Shown: positions 47,902 to 58,752 of the stretch, one piece after another
Position numbering within the stretch: position 1 is the first letter of the stretch
Layout of the letters: every line of letters starts with the position of its first letter
Assembly: GCA_020747065.1 (NCBI GenBank)
Contig: JAGMVK010000004.1
Coordinates: 1,984,001 to 2,048,000, forward strand
Length of the DNA stretch: 64,000 nt
Source of the DNA: Cadophora sp. MPI-SDFR-AT-0126
Taxonomy: Eukaryota > Ascomycota > Leotiomycetes > Helotiales > Ploettnerulaceae
Direction of reading: 5' to 3'
Translations under genes and position numbers: made by a program
Notes under the pieces: generated by a model
Databases searched by the model: none
The model's input: only the letters and a program-made list of their open reading frames with translations
What the model was told of the DNA's origin: nothing

Positions 47902-49462
47902 ATGGGAGCCGAGGGACAAGCAGGAAGCGAGATGGGTGATGTTCAAGTTGAGATGCTTGATGCAAGTGAAGGGACTCAAGCCTTAGAGATCAGCCCCTCT
48001 GCTCCTGTACCTGGGAATTTTTCACCACCAAAGAAAAGAGGCATCTTCGTACCATTGAAAACAACCCTCGAGACGAGGTCGAGGGAGAAGATCGGGAAGG
48101 TATATGTCACGGGCGTACCTGCTAAGTTGGCGAGTACTGTATTGAAGTAAGTATCAATGCTCTTGTTCACTTGTGGTGAACGAATGCAAAGTTTGGACGA
48201 CAAATTTCTCGCTACACATCTCTTGCGACTGTATTCTTTGCGTCTTACATACCCGAGATCATCACTAACATCCTCACAGTATCATCCGAAAACTCGTCCC
48301 CGACGACGGAGGTATAGATCTCCAACACCTCCGCCGCTTCGCCAAACTCAAGGACCTTCCCCCTCACGTCCACGCCTTACTAACCAATCCTCTCAACTCC
48401 ACAACCCCCTCAACCTCATCGCACTCATCCCCCACCTCTCCGGAGCTCTTCCTCATCGCCGGTCCCAAATCCGCAATATCCTCAACCGATCTTCTCACCT
48501 CTCTGAGCCCAGTTCTCCAAGATGTGAAATTATTCGAAGTAGACGTCCCGCTCCTGGCTCCAACATCCCAAGAGCAAGCCAGTACCTGGACAGCCAAGTA
48601 CTGGCCTACCGTCTACAAGAAAAGCAATCCGTTTGGTCCGCACCCTAGTATTGTTGAGAGGGCGGAAGAGGAGATGAGCGGGAAGTTTGAGGTCGAGGCT
48701 TATATGGAGCTTGCGGAGAGGGTTGCTGGCGAGGCCGTTGAAGGGGAAAGGGGAGCGAGGGTTGGTGTGGTGGTTGTGGAGAGGAGGGAGGGAAGGGGTA
48801 GAGTGGTGGCTGTTGCTGGGGATGGGAGGTGGGATGGTTGGGCGAGAGATGAGAGTGGGAGTGGAAGTGGAAATGTGGTTGCGCATGCTGTTATGAGAGC
48901 TATCGGGATGGTTGCTGCGGGGCTGAAGGCAAGAGAGGATGGAGAAGATGCCGTTGATGCTCGACAGCCTGCTGGGGTCCAGCAAGAAACGACCAACTCA
49001 TTGGAAGGAGATGAAGTGGAAGCAGATTCCAATAGACCTTCACCCGTCCCCTCAAAATCGAGACAGATCGAAGAAACATCAAGTGTGGCTATCCAGAATA
49101 GTCCCACAACAGCCCATCCAACCGACATCTTCAAGGACACCCCCCTCTCCCCCCTCGAAAAAACCCACTACGACCCCTCCGGCAACTCAAACGGCTACCT
49201 CTGCCACGAACTCGAAATCTACTGCACCCACGAACCATGCGTCATGTGCTCCATGGCAATTGTCCACTCTCGGTTCGGGCGCGTCGTGTTCAAGAAACGG
49301 ATGGCGGAGACTGGTGGGCTGTGTGCGGATGGGATGCTTGGGCATGGATTGTTTTGGAGGAAGGAGTTGAATTGGACACTGCTGGGGTGGCAGTGGGTTT
49401 GTGAGGGAGAGGGGCAAGAGGAGGAAGAGGAACAAGGGGTATCTCCGTACCTGCATGCTTGA
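47902..49462 (+). CDS. TAD3: tRNA adenosine deaminase subunit Tad3
   Basis: Two exons: 47902-48146 and 48280-49462; the 133-nt intron is GTAAGT...CACAG with a CACTAACA branch site. The product is 475 residues. The C-terminal deaminase domain shows HAVM (His-Ala-Val), where active deaminases have HAE, and CTHEPCVMCSMAIVHSRFGR with the two zinc-binding cysteines. The lost glutamate is the known mark of Tad3, the non-catalytic partner of Tad2; the pair converts A34 to inosine in tRNA anticodons in nucleus and cytosol. The N-terminal part includes KLVPDDGGIDLQHLRRFAKL and the conserved YWPTVYKKSNPFGPHPSIVE segment. A poorly conserved insert rich in E, D and S (about residues 338-400) separates HAV from the PCxxC motif. 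Codon ends switch between C-rich and G-rich runs twice within exon 2. Confidence 0.92.
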
Positions 49463-50139
49463 GAGTTGTTGGTCGAGTGTGTATCTGCTGCAGTCTGGAA
49501 TATTTGGTGCTCTAAGGAAGTACTGAAATCGCCGTCTAAGCCTCCAGACTCTAGGGAGCCTTGTATGGAGGTGCTTGTCAATGGTTCTCGAAGGAAGAAT
49601 CTCAGTCTATCCCACGACTCAAGAAGAAAGGAGTCTCGCCTGAGACTTCACTCAGAGAACAAACTCACTTGAGTCTCCGGCTGGGAGATTCGAACCTCCA
49701 AGGTCCGGCCGTGAGAGTGGCATCTCAGTATCAGCAGACGGCTACAGAGCTGTTGGGCAGAGCTTGAGGAGAGTCGTAGAAGTGTGCAAGGGAAGGGAAG
49801 GCAGCAAGGAAAGAAAAAAAAAATGTAAATCCCCAGGAGAAGCGTTTCGCTGAATGCTAAATCTTACGCCTATGATCGGGTCTGGATGAAAGACTTGTCA
49901 TGGGTCATTTCAAGTAGATTTGAGAACATAGAGATATATCTAACAATTTGGCTGTCAATAAAGCTTCCACAGTACGTCTCTTTCAACCAAGCCTCGTCTT
50001 GCTCGACAGTAAGCCCCAGGAAAGACTGGCTCCTGGTTCCATTGTCCGGCCGGAAGAACTGACGATTAGGAGAATTTTAGTATGTCACCTGAAATTGAGA
50101 CCAAAGGGTATGCAGATGGGAGGAGAAAGCTGGATTGAT
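49463..50139. other. Intergenic region between convergent genes
   Basis: About 0.7 kb with the TAD3 3' UTR and the 3' UTR of the E2-binding protein gene. A tRNA T-arm-like stretch on the minus strand near 49680-49705 was examined and rejected as a tRNA gene. Nothing else is supported. Confidence 0.5.
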
Positions 50140-51798
50140 TCAATGGCTTGGCTGATATCGCTCCAACAGTCCTACGTTCCATTCCTTAAACTTCCTCGCG
50201 CTGGGGGGCAAACAACAAGCCGAATCCCGCAGAATGCCTCCAACCTCCACCACAATCTCGTCTGGTAATATCAATTCCTCCGCATTTCCATCGTCCAGTA
50301 GAGAGCGAGCTTCGTTCGTCGAAATTGGCTTCCAGAAGACTTTCATCGCAAGCTTAGGTGTAGTGGAAGAAGTACCATGTGCCGAGGACAGCGGCAATGT
50401 ACCACCACAGAAGTACAAAGCAGACTTGAATACCCACACCAGCATAGGTCCAGATGGAGACACAGAGTTTGCATTTGGCCCAGTTTGGGAGGTCGCGCCA
50501 GCGGTTGGTTCCGATGAAACGTTCCATGATGAGCCGCGTGACTCTGCACAGGACGAAGAGTCTGGCGTAGTAGTTGGCCCACCAAAGAGCGGTCTCGGCG
50601 AAAGGATGAGCTTGGACACGCCAGTCGCTTGCGATGAGCTGAGGCATTGCGACGAAAGTAATACGGCGAGACTTGGGTTGTCGAAAGACGGTGGACTTGA
50701 CGAAAGAAGGGTGAGGGACCACTTGAATAGTCGAATGCCGTCTGATTGAGGGTCTTCTCGGCCGATGTTGCGATGGCAAGATTTGCAGAGGATGGATGCT
50801 GGATCTGATATTGGTGACGGTACGGCCTGTTGTCTGTCAGTACATAGCTTCAAAGACGTACAGAATTCCAGGTGTCCCTCATGCTAATCCCATCGCCTTC
50901 CAGGATCTTGAGGAAGATATGGAGTGAAAGGCAGAGGCAGATCCTCCAGTCAACAAGTAACCCGTAGTCAGAAGAAGAGGGTAGGCAAGTATGACCGCTG
51001 CAGAAGCAGAATGGAAAGAAGGTATCGATCTAGGGCATTTGTATCGGTGACCAGACCACTAAACCGCGGCGCGGAGAGTGGCCACCTTCTTGATGCCCAC
51101 TTGGTATGCCTCCGAGGGGTAAACAAGGTGGCAGATGAAAAGAAAAAGCGAGGGAACAGTGCCAGTCTTACCTCAATGTTTGTGCAATCGTTGCTCGTGA
51201 GCAGGAATGTTGTGAGATCGATCAAGCCAACAGACTTGCTTGCGATGAACCTGGACGAAGCTCCGTAGCCTTTGCTGGAAGCAGTTTGGTAGTGGTGCAC
51301 GTGACCACGCCAGTTTGAGCCATTCGCTTCCTCAGCCGGAACAGCAGGCTTGTGACAATGCCAGAACTCCATCATCTCCGCCCAATTCTCACTTGGGAGA
51401 TCCTTCCACACTTTGATGGTTCCTTTCTTCAGGATGATTGCAGCGCAATTGCGACATGCAAACTCCGCATCTTCTGAAAGCTCTTTGGCCGACCAGGGAG
51501 CTTCATTGCTCTGCGAGTCTTCAATGCTAGCTCTAGTGGCTTGTCCAGCAATAGGAATGCGCCAAGAAAGCTCTTTGTTTCCTGGGACAGGCTTCTGCAG
51601 TTGGACGAGGACTGCCTGTCCGGGGAGGTTTAAGGTAAATGCATTTCCATCGTGGTACAAGATGAATTGTCGTCCATCTGCTGACAGCTCTGCCTTTGTG
51701 CTATCACCGCACGGCGCGTCAAGGGCGACAATCACAGAGATCTGACCTATGTTGGACAGCAACTCTGCGTATATCAGGGCCTGAGTCGTCGGCGACAT
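50140..51798 (-). CDS. UBE3D/HECT_2-type E2-binding protein
   Basis: Two exons: 51798-51172 and 50826-50140, joined over a 345-nt intron (GTAAGA donor; CTGAC branch site and ACAG acceptor) that is much longer than most in the window. The product is 437 residues. The start MSPTTQALIYAELLSNIGQI fits the usual N-terminus (short leader, then hydrophobic YAELL...NIxQ); a more upstream GTG is unlikely. Motifs of the E2-binding/HECT-like family (human UBE3D) are ACRNC, KDLPSENWAEMMEFWHCHKP, ILCKSCHRNIG, IRLFKWSL, and the C-terminal PPSARKFKEWNVGLLER. The paired cysteines may bind zinc. UBE3D binds ubiquitin-conjugating enzymes and can act as an E3. The intron could hide a small extra exon, but direct joining keeps the frame. 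Confidence 0.85.
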
Positions 51799-52078
51799 AA
51801 CGGAATATGTCTTGGTGGTGGCGCTGATGATGGGAGAGTCATCTTCGAAGATGTAGTTGTTTCTCGAAGTTGGCGGAAGAATTCGAGCCTCGTCAGTTGA
51901 ATTATGTTTAGTTGCTCGAGCTTGGGCCACCCTGTGAAGCCGGCTCGAGTGATTGGCTGATGCAACATTTTAGCGGCCGGCCCTCTACCCCTCAGCCTCG
52001 CCTTCCCCACTAAATGATTCCCAACAGCTTCAAAGTCAGGACATGTAAGAAGTTCTTACAGTACTGCAATCCTCCATC
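51799..52078. promoter_or_regulatory. Short bidirectional promoter
   Basis: Only 280 bp lie between the divergent start codons of the E2-binding protein gene (minus, 51798) and the questin oxidase-like gene (plus, 52079), so promoter DNA is shared. Specific sites were not identified. Confidence 0.45.
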
Positions 52079-53429
52079 ATGTCGTCTCCTATGATAGCTT
52101 GGGTGCCTGTGGTCAACCGCCTGGCCAAGTACCTCACTACCAGCAATTATGCCGCACAATCTATTGATCTCCCTTCTGTTGAGATCCACGACGTAGAGAC
52201 AGCAGCAGAGAAACGTCCGAGGACATTGAAGCACTTACTCCGGGCAAATCATGTCAACCATTCGATACTGTACCATGATTTACAGTACCACAACCATATG
52301 GCACATTTACTGGGATCTGCGTACCTCTTTGGAGCAGATGCGGCCCACATGAACAAGATCTATGATGAAGAGTCCAAAGAGCTGGAAGAATGGAAGGATT
52401 CTCCTGCAGAGGTAACAGACAAAGACTGGCGGGAATTTCTGGGCGACAAGAGGTATCAGAGAGCTTTTGTGGATTTCTTTGAAGACGAGTTGGCGTTGAA
52501 ATATGATTACGATTGGAAGGAAGTTGCCAATGAATATCTATATAGTGGCAAGGAACCTTTGATCAATGGACTCATTGGCGGACGTATGATTTCTCCTCTT
52601 TTTGTAAATTCCAGTCTAACATACTATGCAGTTGGACACCCCTTAATTCATCTCGGCTATGCCTACGAACTCTCCAGCAAAGAACTTGGCATGGAAGCCC
52701 TCGCCATGGCGGCATCCTCCTACGACTACCTCCACAAATACCTCGACTCCCCCTCCTACACCCAGCCATCCGCCTACAGCACCACTTCTCCCCTCGAGAT
52801 CCTCCACAAAATAGCCGCCGATACTCGTTTCGATGGATTATTCAAAGAGCGTGGCGCGGGAAACCTAGATGTCCTTTTCCAAGACCATGAATCCCTTGTC
52901 CTAGAACACTGGAACGCATGGAAGATCGACGATCCGAATAAGCAATTCGAGGACTCGCAGGAAGCGGCAATGGCTTTACTGGTGAGGACCGTGCAGCCAG
53001 GCACACATGCTTATGATTTCTTCTTAGTGCATATCCTGACCACATCCCACGCCGTGCGGATTTTGTTACCAATGGTACCGAAGAAATGGCACATTAGTTT
53101 GGTGAGACAGTGGTGGTTACTGACTATAGCTGTTTATGTTGCGCAATTGAGACCGAAGATTGACGAGGATTTGGAGGCGAAGCCAGTGAAGGGGTGGAAA
53201 TATGTTGATGAGATGGCGGTTCAGGGACCCTGGGCTACGGATGCTCATTATGTGAAGGGTAAGTCCTGTTTCTCACTTCTGAGATATTCCAGAAGAATTA
53301 CAGTGGGACTGACAAATTACAGCTTTGAGAGCAATGAAAGCGGCAGCATTCACTTGGGGAGATGTCCACGAGCGATATCTCTCGGCTGCAGTTCATTTTG
53401 CTGATGACTTCAAGGGCTGGACGTTTTAA
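52079..53429 (+). CDS. Questin oxidase-like protein
   Basis: Three exons: 52079-52583, 52632-53258 and 53323-53429; product 412 residues. The first intron is 48 nt, a multiple of three with no stop codon, so retention would insert 16 residues; its GTATGA donor, TCTAACA branch site and CAG acceptor, and the resulting motif GLIGG-LGHPLIHLGYAYEL, show it is spliced. Family signatures are HHxLYHDLQYHNHMAH-like histidines near residue 60, GHPLIHLGYA, and HYVKALRAMKAA near the end. The family (DUF4243) includes GedK-type Baeyer-Villiger oxidases of questin in anthraquinone pathways, but most genomes carry members outside clusters. No polyketide synthase lies nearby, so the substrate is unknown. The gene shares a promoter region with the E2-binding protein gene. 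Confidence 0.85.
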
Positions 53430-53662
53430 TTTGAATCATTTTAAGACATGGATGATGAAATGGCAACTGTGTAGGATGTCTGTATAGTACTCTGCGAGGA
53501 GTTTGTGTGGGATTTATGACTTAACGACATGGGCACATTGTACATAAATTGACCAAATTTTGGAGTTTCGCCTCTGCATGTTGACTTCATATAACTAACT
53601 ACCAAATGCTAATAATTATCAACTCATTTCCTAACGTGCAGAACGAAAATACAAACAGTCGT

Positions 53663-56383
53663 TCAGTCATCTTCAATATCATCGTCGCTCAACACGAGCT
53701 TCTGTTCCTGCTGCAAAGGCAGCCCATTCGCAGTCCCTCGCCCTCTAATCACCAATCCTTTCTTCTTCGGAGATGTATTCTCACCGGGTTTGTCCGTTGC
53801 CCATTCCGCCCCCGCAGGAGTAGCCTCATCTGCTTCATCAGGCTCGTCGTCAGGCGGGCCGCCGATACCGTGGAAGGTCGCCACTTTCTCCATGTCTTTT
53901 ATCGCCAAGGCAGATGATGCAGACCGTCTCGATCGTGCGATGGTCAACATGTAGGGTAAACGTTCTAGCAGCATCTCTTTCCTGGCAGACGTGCCTATTG
54001 ACAATAGAGGTGCAGCATCCGCTTCTTTGCTGGCTCCTTTGTTTGTACTAGATAGAGTAGGAGCTCGAGCGCTCTTCCAGCTCTCAACGGTACCCGCTTT
54101 CGGCCGTGCGAAGGCAGCAGCTCCAGCTGTCAGAGCGTTGAGGTGGTAGTTCTCACCCTTCATCAGCCTTGAGACCCACAGGTCGATGATACTCTCGATT
54201 TCCTCTTTCATCCTCCATAACTTCAGACTTGTCGGATAGAACATCTTGAATGCATCTCCGCCTTTCCCAGTACGTAGACCAGCTGCCGCTGGAGCTTTTC
54301 GCTTGACGGGAAAGGGGAGGGAGAAGAGAAGACCTCGAACAGCGATCTGGAAGCTGATTTCATCTTGTCGCATGATATCGCCGCCAGTCCCTTTGCCGCC
54401 GAAGCCGCCACCGAAACCGGATGAGTTGAAGGACCCGTCCCAAGAAGGACACAGAAGGTCGCTGTCTGATAAAGCATCGATACAGCCATTGACATGATCC
54501 AGTGATGTAAATTCGAAGGAGGTAGGCGGAGTGTCGCATGATAAGATGTAATTCTCGTGCAGTGCTGCGACAAACGTCTGAGTGTCGGTACCTGTCTCGT
54601 CAATGAGCTCATCGACCATGATCTGAGACCTATGAGGCCTAGAGTGGATGGACATAAAACTTGGTAGCTTTTCAACGTCCAGTACCTCGTTACGGTTCTT
54701 GTCAAAGGTTTTTTCAGATGTAGTCTCATCTCGCTTGTTGTAGACCACTTTTCCAACCGCATGAAATATTCCCAGGCTGGCCTCTCGCCTTGTTACCAGC
54801 TCAAGACTCTCCTTTTCCATGGTCGTCAAGGCGGTATCCTTGCTAGCTTTCTTGTTCTTTCCAAAAGCAACTTTGGCGCCCCAATCTCCTTCAATATCGC
54901 CCCGAAGGCAGAGGAACTGGAGTGATCCGATCGCGCTCCGAATATCTCCAATCTCCCCAATCTTCTTCAGAACCAGTGGACCCGGCGTCTTTCTCCGTCC
55001 AGACTTGCGAGACTCTTTCTGAACAACGAGTTCAAGAGCCTTGGCTAGAATGGTAGGTGCAATTGCATTGAATTCTATCACTGCAACTCCTGGGTGCTGC
55101 AGTATTTCTGGCCCTAGCAACCTATGCGCTGTGAAACTATCTGCGGATGCGGAAGTCGTTGTGAGTAGCGTCTCTGATATAATCATTACCACTGGTGTTA
55201 TAGGCTCCTTGTATGTTTCCTGATTCATCATGGACAGAGGGGGCGTATTTGAGGCAAGATACGAAATGATTGTGGATCTGAATGATTGCAGAGCAGAAGA
55301 GGATCGAATGAACGTATTGGGGAATTCCTCAATAAGAATCAGATTTTTCCGGCGATCGAGCGTCTTGATTTCTGTTTTTGGGACTACTTGTCCATCGGTA
55401 GCAAATATATCCAGTTGTCCATATTTCCCGCCTCTCCCCATAAACTCTTCAAACTGTGCAGACATCGAAAGAAATCCATCTGAAGAGGCAACAGATCCCA
55501 CAGGGTTCCGCCATTCCAACACATCACAGTCCATGGACTTCGCCAAGAGCTGGACGGTTGTTGTCTTTGCAGTTCCGGCTGCACCTTTCAGTATGAGCAG
55601 TCTCTGCCTCATTCGACCGCCCATAACTTTCTCGAGCCACTCTCGAACGTCTGAAACCTTCTTCTTGTGAACTGCCAGCTCGTCCAGATTCATGGGGGCG
55701 AATCTCTCTGCCCAAGGCCGCATGTCATCTTCCAGCTTGATTACGGCAGGTGGCTTTGGCACAATAAACTTCTGGCTTGCATTCGGGAGGTCTCCATCAC
55801 CGTTGGAAAGACCCATGGCTCTGGCCCGTTTCCGCGCCATCTCTCCAACCATACTCGAAGTCGGAGCCTTTGATTCAAATACATCATCATCGGATATGAC
55901 ATCGTCGTCCTCTGCTGTCTTGGACGTTCTGGAGCTCACCGACAGTTTTGGCTTGGCGACAGTGCCACTGCCATTCTCTGCCTGCTGTCGTTGTGCTTGC
56001 TTGTTGAAGAACGTATATATATCCCCGCTCTTGACCTTGTCTTCAAGCTTCCCTTTACGTTTTGACTTCTCTGGGCTACTGCTCGCACTCTTCGAGCCTG
56101 CTTTAGCCCCGCGGTTCTGATTTGGGAGGTGTATTGGCGCGGCATTCGGAGGGTGATTCGCAGTCTTCGCTCGAGGTTGCATCTTCTTCGAAGTCGTCGC
56201 AGATTTCTCTGGGACTTTGCTTGATTTCGGGAGTTTCGTTTCGGTCGCAGAAGGTGGAGAGGAAGAAATAAAGTTGCTCATTGGAGCTTTAGCTTTCGTG
56301 ACGGGCTCATCGTCATCGTCCTCTTCCTCTTCCGATGAGGAGGGAAGGACATTCGGCTTTCGTCGCTTCAATGGCGGAGCCAT
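53663..56383 (-). CDS. RAD17: Checkpoint clamp loader Rad17 (yeast Rad24)
   Basis: Single exon, 906 residues. The first 210 residues are charged and disordered, with a basic PPLKRRKP start that may be a nuclear signal, and a PIP-box-like core IYTFFNK at 122-128. RPWAERFAPMNLDELAVHKK opens the AAA+ domain, followed by Walker A GAAGTAKTT (267-275) and a Walker B-like LILIEEFPN. Later come IGDIRSAIGSLQFLC and a helical C-terminal region. Rad17 replaces Rfc1 in a clamp loader that places the 9-1-1 ring at damaged DNA and starts the ATR/Rad3 checkpoint response. The acidic C-terminus (LSDDDIEDD) is typical. The absence of introns in such a long gene contrasts with its neighbours. The stop codon is 233 bp from the end of the questin oxidase-like gene, which is convergent. 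Confidence 0.9.
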   Translation of the reverse strand: MAPPLKRRKPNVLPSSSEEEEDDDDEPVTKAKAPMSNFISSSPPSATETKLPKSSKVPEKSATTSKKMQPRAKTANHPPNAAPIHLPNQNRGAKAGSKSASSSPEKSKRKGKLEDKVKSGDIYTFFNKQAQRQQAENGSGTVAKPKLSVSSRTSKTAEDDDVISDDDVFESKAPTSSMVGEMARKRARAMGLSNGDGDLPNASQKFIVPKPPAVIKLEDDMRPWAERFAPMNLDELAVHKKKVSDVREWLEKVMGGRMRQRLLILKGAAGTAKTTTVQLLAKSMDCDVLEWRNPVGSVASSDGFLSMSAQFEEFMGRGGKYGQLDIFATDGQVVPKTEIKTLDRRKNLILIEEFPNTFIRSSSALQSFRSTIISYLASNTPPLSMMNQETYKEPITPVVMIISETLLTTTSASADSFTAHRLLGPEILQHPGVAVIEFNAIAPTILAKALELVVQKESRKSGRRKTPGPLVLKKIGEIGDIRSAIGSLQFLCLRGDIEGDWGAKVAFGKNKKASKDTALTTMEKESLELVTRREASLGIFHAVGKVVYNKRDETTSEKTFDKNRNEVLDVEKLPSFMSIHSRPHRSQIMVDELIDETGTDTQTFVAALHENYILSCDTPPTSFEFTSLDHVNGCIDALSDSDLLCPSWDGSFNSSGFGGGFGGKGTGGDIMRQDEISFQIAVRGLLFSLPFPVKRKAPAAAGLRTGKGGDAFKMFYPTSLKLWRMKEEIESIIDLWVSRLMKGENYHLNALTAGAAAFARPKAGTVESWKSARAPTLSSTNKGASKEADAAPLLSIGTSARKEMLLERLPYMLTIARSRRSASSALAIKDMEKVATFHGIGGPPDDEPDEADEATPAGAEWATDKPGENTSPKKKGLVIRGRGTANGLPLQQEQKLVLSDDDIEDD

Positions 56384-57237
56384 TTCGCCTGGATCTGGGT
56401 GAATTGGTGCCTCATCAGTCTGCGGAGCTGCAGAGACCTGATCTCCTCACATGTTGTGTGCTGTGCCAGCAGGTCGAGGAGTGGCTGCCTTGACGCTCTG
56501 GTGCAAATGGTCACTGTAATCTTATCGCGTCTCTCGCGTTTGTATGAGGTTAGGCGAGGTCAGCTCCTCCTCTGCTCCCAGACCCCTTTCAACAACAAGT
56601 GTTTGCAGTCAATTGTGGATTGCTTCTGTCTCCATTTAACACAATGTGTTTGTCATGGCTTCATTCAAGGGGCAATTGTCCAGTTTTGTCTATTTCGAAT
56701 GGCAGAAAGTCTAGGTGACAGACTTTGCTCCACCAGACTCTGCCGAAGCATCACCTGAACAAAGCATCGTCAGGTCCAATGAGAGATGCATGCTCTCTGA
56801 TATTTTGCAGTTTTTATTATTGCTTGTAGATCTTCTGTCTGTGGCACATGATCTATTTTTCGTCCATTTTGCATCATGGCCCCAATTTTGCAGCATTCTT
56901 TCTACATCTTAGAACTAAAGCCACAGCCAGCGATTACATTGCTCAACGCTCAGTCCGCTACACTGTACAGTACACACAAATTGTTCGTAATTGCCTATCT
57001 GTTGTTTCCTCTGGCGACTCTCAATTCTCATAGCTATGATTCTGTTCTTGTTGCCGGCCAGAAGACCGTTCCAGCTGATCATCTGCAGCAGGATTATGGT
57101 AATTTTATCGTAACTTTCTATCTAACGCCATCAAAGGTAGCAGAACGAATATACTGTTTATTCCCAGCAAATTGGCCCACTATATAAGATTTGGTTTCTG
57201 TTCCAGACAGAGGATACTGCACTTCATACACCCGCGA
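56384..57237. other. Upstream region of RAD17
   Basis: About 0.85 kb with the RAD17 promoter and the 3' UTR of the methyltransferase gene. No further gene is supported. Confidence 0.45.
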
Positions 57238-58752
57238 CTATATGACCACACCAGACAGTGGTTTTCGGCCAGAGACAATGTAGCTTTCTCGATTAGGCGC
57301 CCGTTTGGTCTAAAAGGTGGGTGAAGCGACTCACAAGGGCCAATAGCCGTGAATATTTCGGTTCTTGATGTCCTTCCGCACATCGACCAGAAACACCAGC
57401 ACTTCTTGTTCTGTCCAGCCAAGGGCTTTCTGAAATATTCGTATTACCATACCTTCGAGACTGCTCAGCAGGTTTTCCATTTCCCAAGCACCTAAAAGTT
57501 TCAGTCGCTTATCTTTGGGCCATGTGTTTATGGGAAGCTTGATAATATGTTCAGTCACGTCCTCGAAACCGCGATCTTCGAACCCTGATTGTCGGGTTAT
57601 GGATCAGCGTCATATCATGAAGCAGGCGAGGAAGCAGAAGATGGATGGGTGGAGAAGACAGACGCACATCCTTTCCAGCGCAGAGGGTCGTCAACCTTGG
57701 TCCCAAATGCTTCACCAGCAAGTCTTAAGCTGTCGGAAAATTTCTGCAGTGCCGAATCGTTGGGAACACTGTCATCTTCACTATGTAATATCCCTGTAAC
57801 GCACTGGAACTCCACGTATCCGCCTGGTTTGAGATGACTAGAGCAAATCAGCATAGACTCGTCCTTCGAGGGGAGACATTGCACACGTGTAGCATTGGTC
57901 AATCAGCCTGGGAAAGTCACGGACAGCAGCTATGAGATCTCGACTGAAGATGAAGTCAAAAGTGTTCTCGCTCCAAGTCCAAGGTTGCTCCATATCATCG
58001 AGCTCAAAGCGACAGTTTGCAGGTACCCTGTTCTTGTTAGAATGTGTCGGGTCTCCCAGCTGGAGAGCTTACCATGTCGGTTGGGTTGGTGCGATGTCAA
58101 TACCAATAACTTCAGCGGAAGGGAATTCGTCTGCAATGTCAATACACCAAATGCCTACAATCGTCAGATCCTAAAATGGCCTCATCAAGAGCCTCGTTTA
58201 CCAGTTCCGCAACCCAAATCCAGTATTTTCTGTGGGTTGGGTGGAATGGGCGCTAAGAAGCGCTTCTTGTCCAGCAGTGCAAAGTATTTCGCATGACACA
58301 TATCGATGCGGTCCAGTTCAGCCTCATCCATCGGAAAGCCATATTCTAGACGGAAGTGTCAGCCAAATTCTCCAACCTCTGTGAGTTGTTCTCTACCTTC
58401 TTTCCCGTAGACTGCGTAGGTCCTCCCTCCCTCGTCGACTTTACCACGCAATATGGAGGATGTGATGGAGGTCAAACTACTTCCGGCCTCGCTTTCATTC
58501 GTCTTTACTCAAAGTCAGTGCATTTCCAAGATTGGATGTTGGAACGTGGTTGGGCTATACCTCATCTTCGAAATCTGACGCCGGGGCCTATAAACAGACG
58601 TTAGCATCATGTGCGAACTGACAGCGATGGTGGCGCAAGATTCTGCTCCACAACCCGGACCCGCCAGACTAGTTTTCATGACCTGCAGAGGGATCACTTA
58701 CGTCGTCGACTTGAATAACATTGTCTTCAGTCTGGGTTGAAGGATCTGCCAT
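57238..58752 (-). CDS. LaeA-like SAM-dependent methyltransferase
   Basis: Ten exons: 58752-58702, 58587-58561, 58487-58397, 58345-58202, 58154-58073, 58027-57887, 57837-57668, 57584-57335 and 57283-57238 are nine clear pieces; an unseen further split is possible. All joins keep frame; product about 333 residues. Motif I reads [20 protein letters not shown], followed by [29 protein letters not shown] and [10 protein letters not shown]. The segment before motif I ([20 protein letters not shown]...[10 protein letters not shown]) and the end ([15 protein letters not shown]) are typical of LaeA-like/TAM-type methyltransferases. The final 46-nt exon is chosen because it restores that end; without it the protein would stop after HGYWPL. 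The join into exon 3 uses a weak GAG acceptor. Family members act in secondary metabolism or its control; the substrate is unknown. It is divergent from the O-methyltransferase. Confidence 0.85.

Noticed and set aside
49675..49760. tRNA-like T-arm on the minus strand (GGAGGTTCGAATCTCCCAG) with a GCC-containing hairpin upstream
   Set aside because: The T stem has a mismatch, the hairpin loop is six bases, no proper A box or matching acceptor strand is found, so it is not a convincing tRNA gene; at most a relic.
52584..52631. Read-through of the questin oxidase-like gene as one uninterrupted exon
   Set aside because: The 48-nt stretch is in frame but has GTATGA, a TCTAACA branch site and CAG, and its removal restores the conserved GHPLIHLGYA context.
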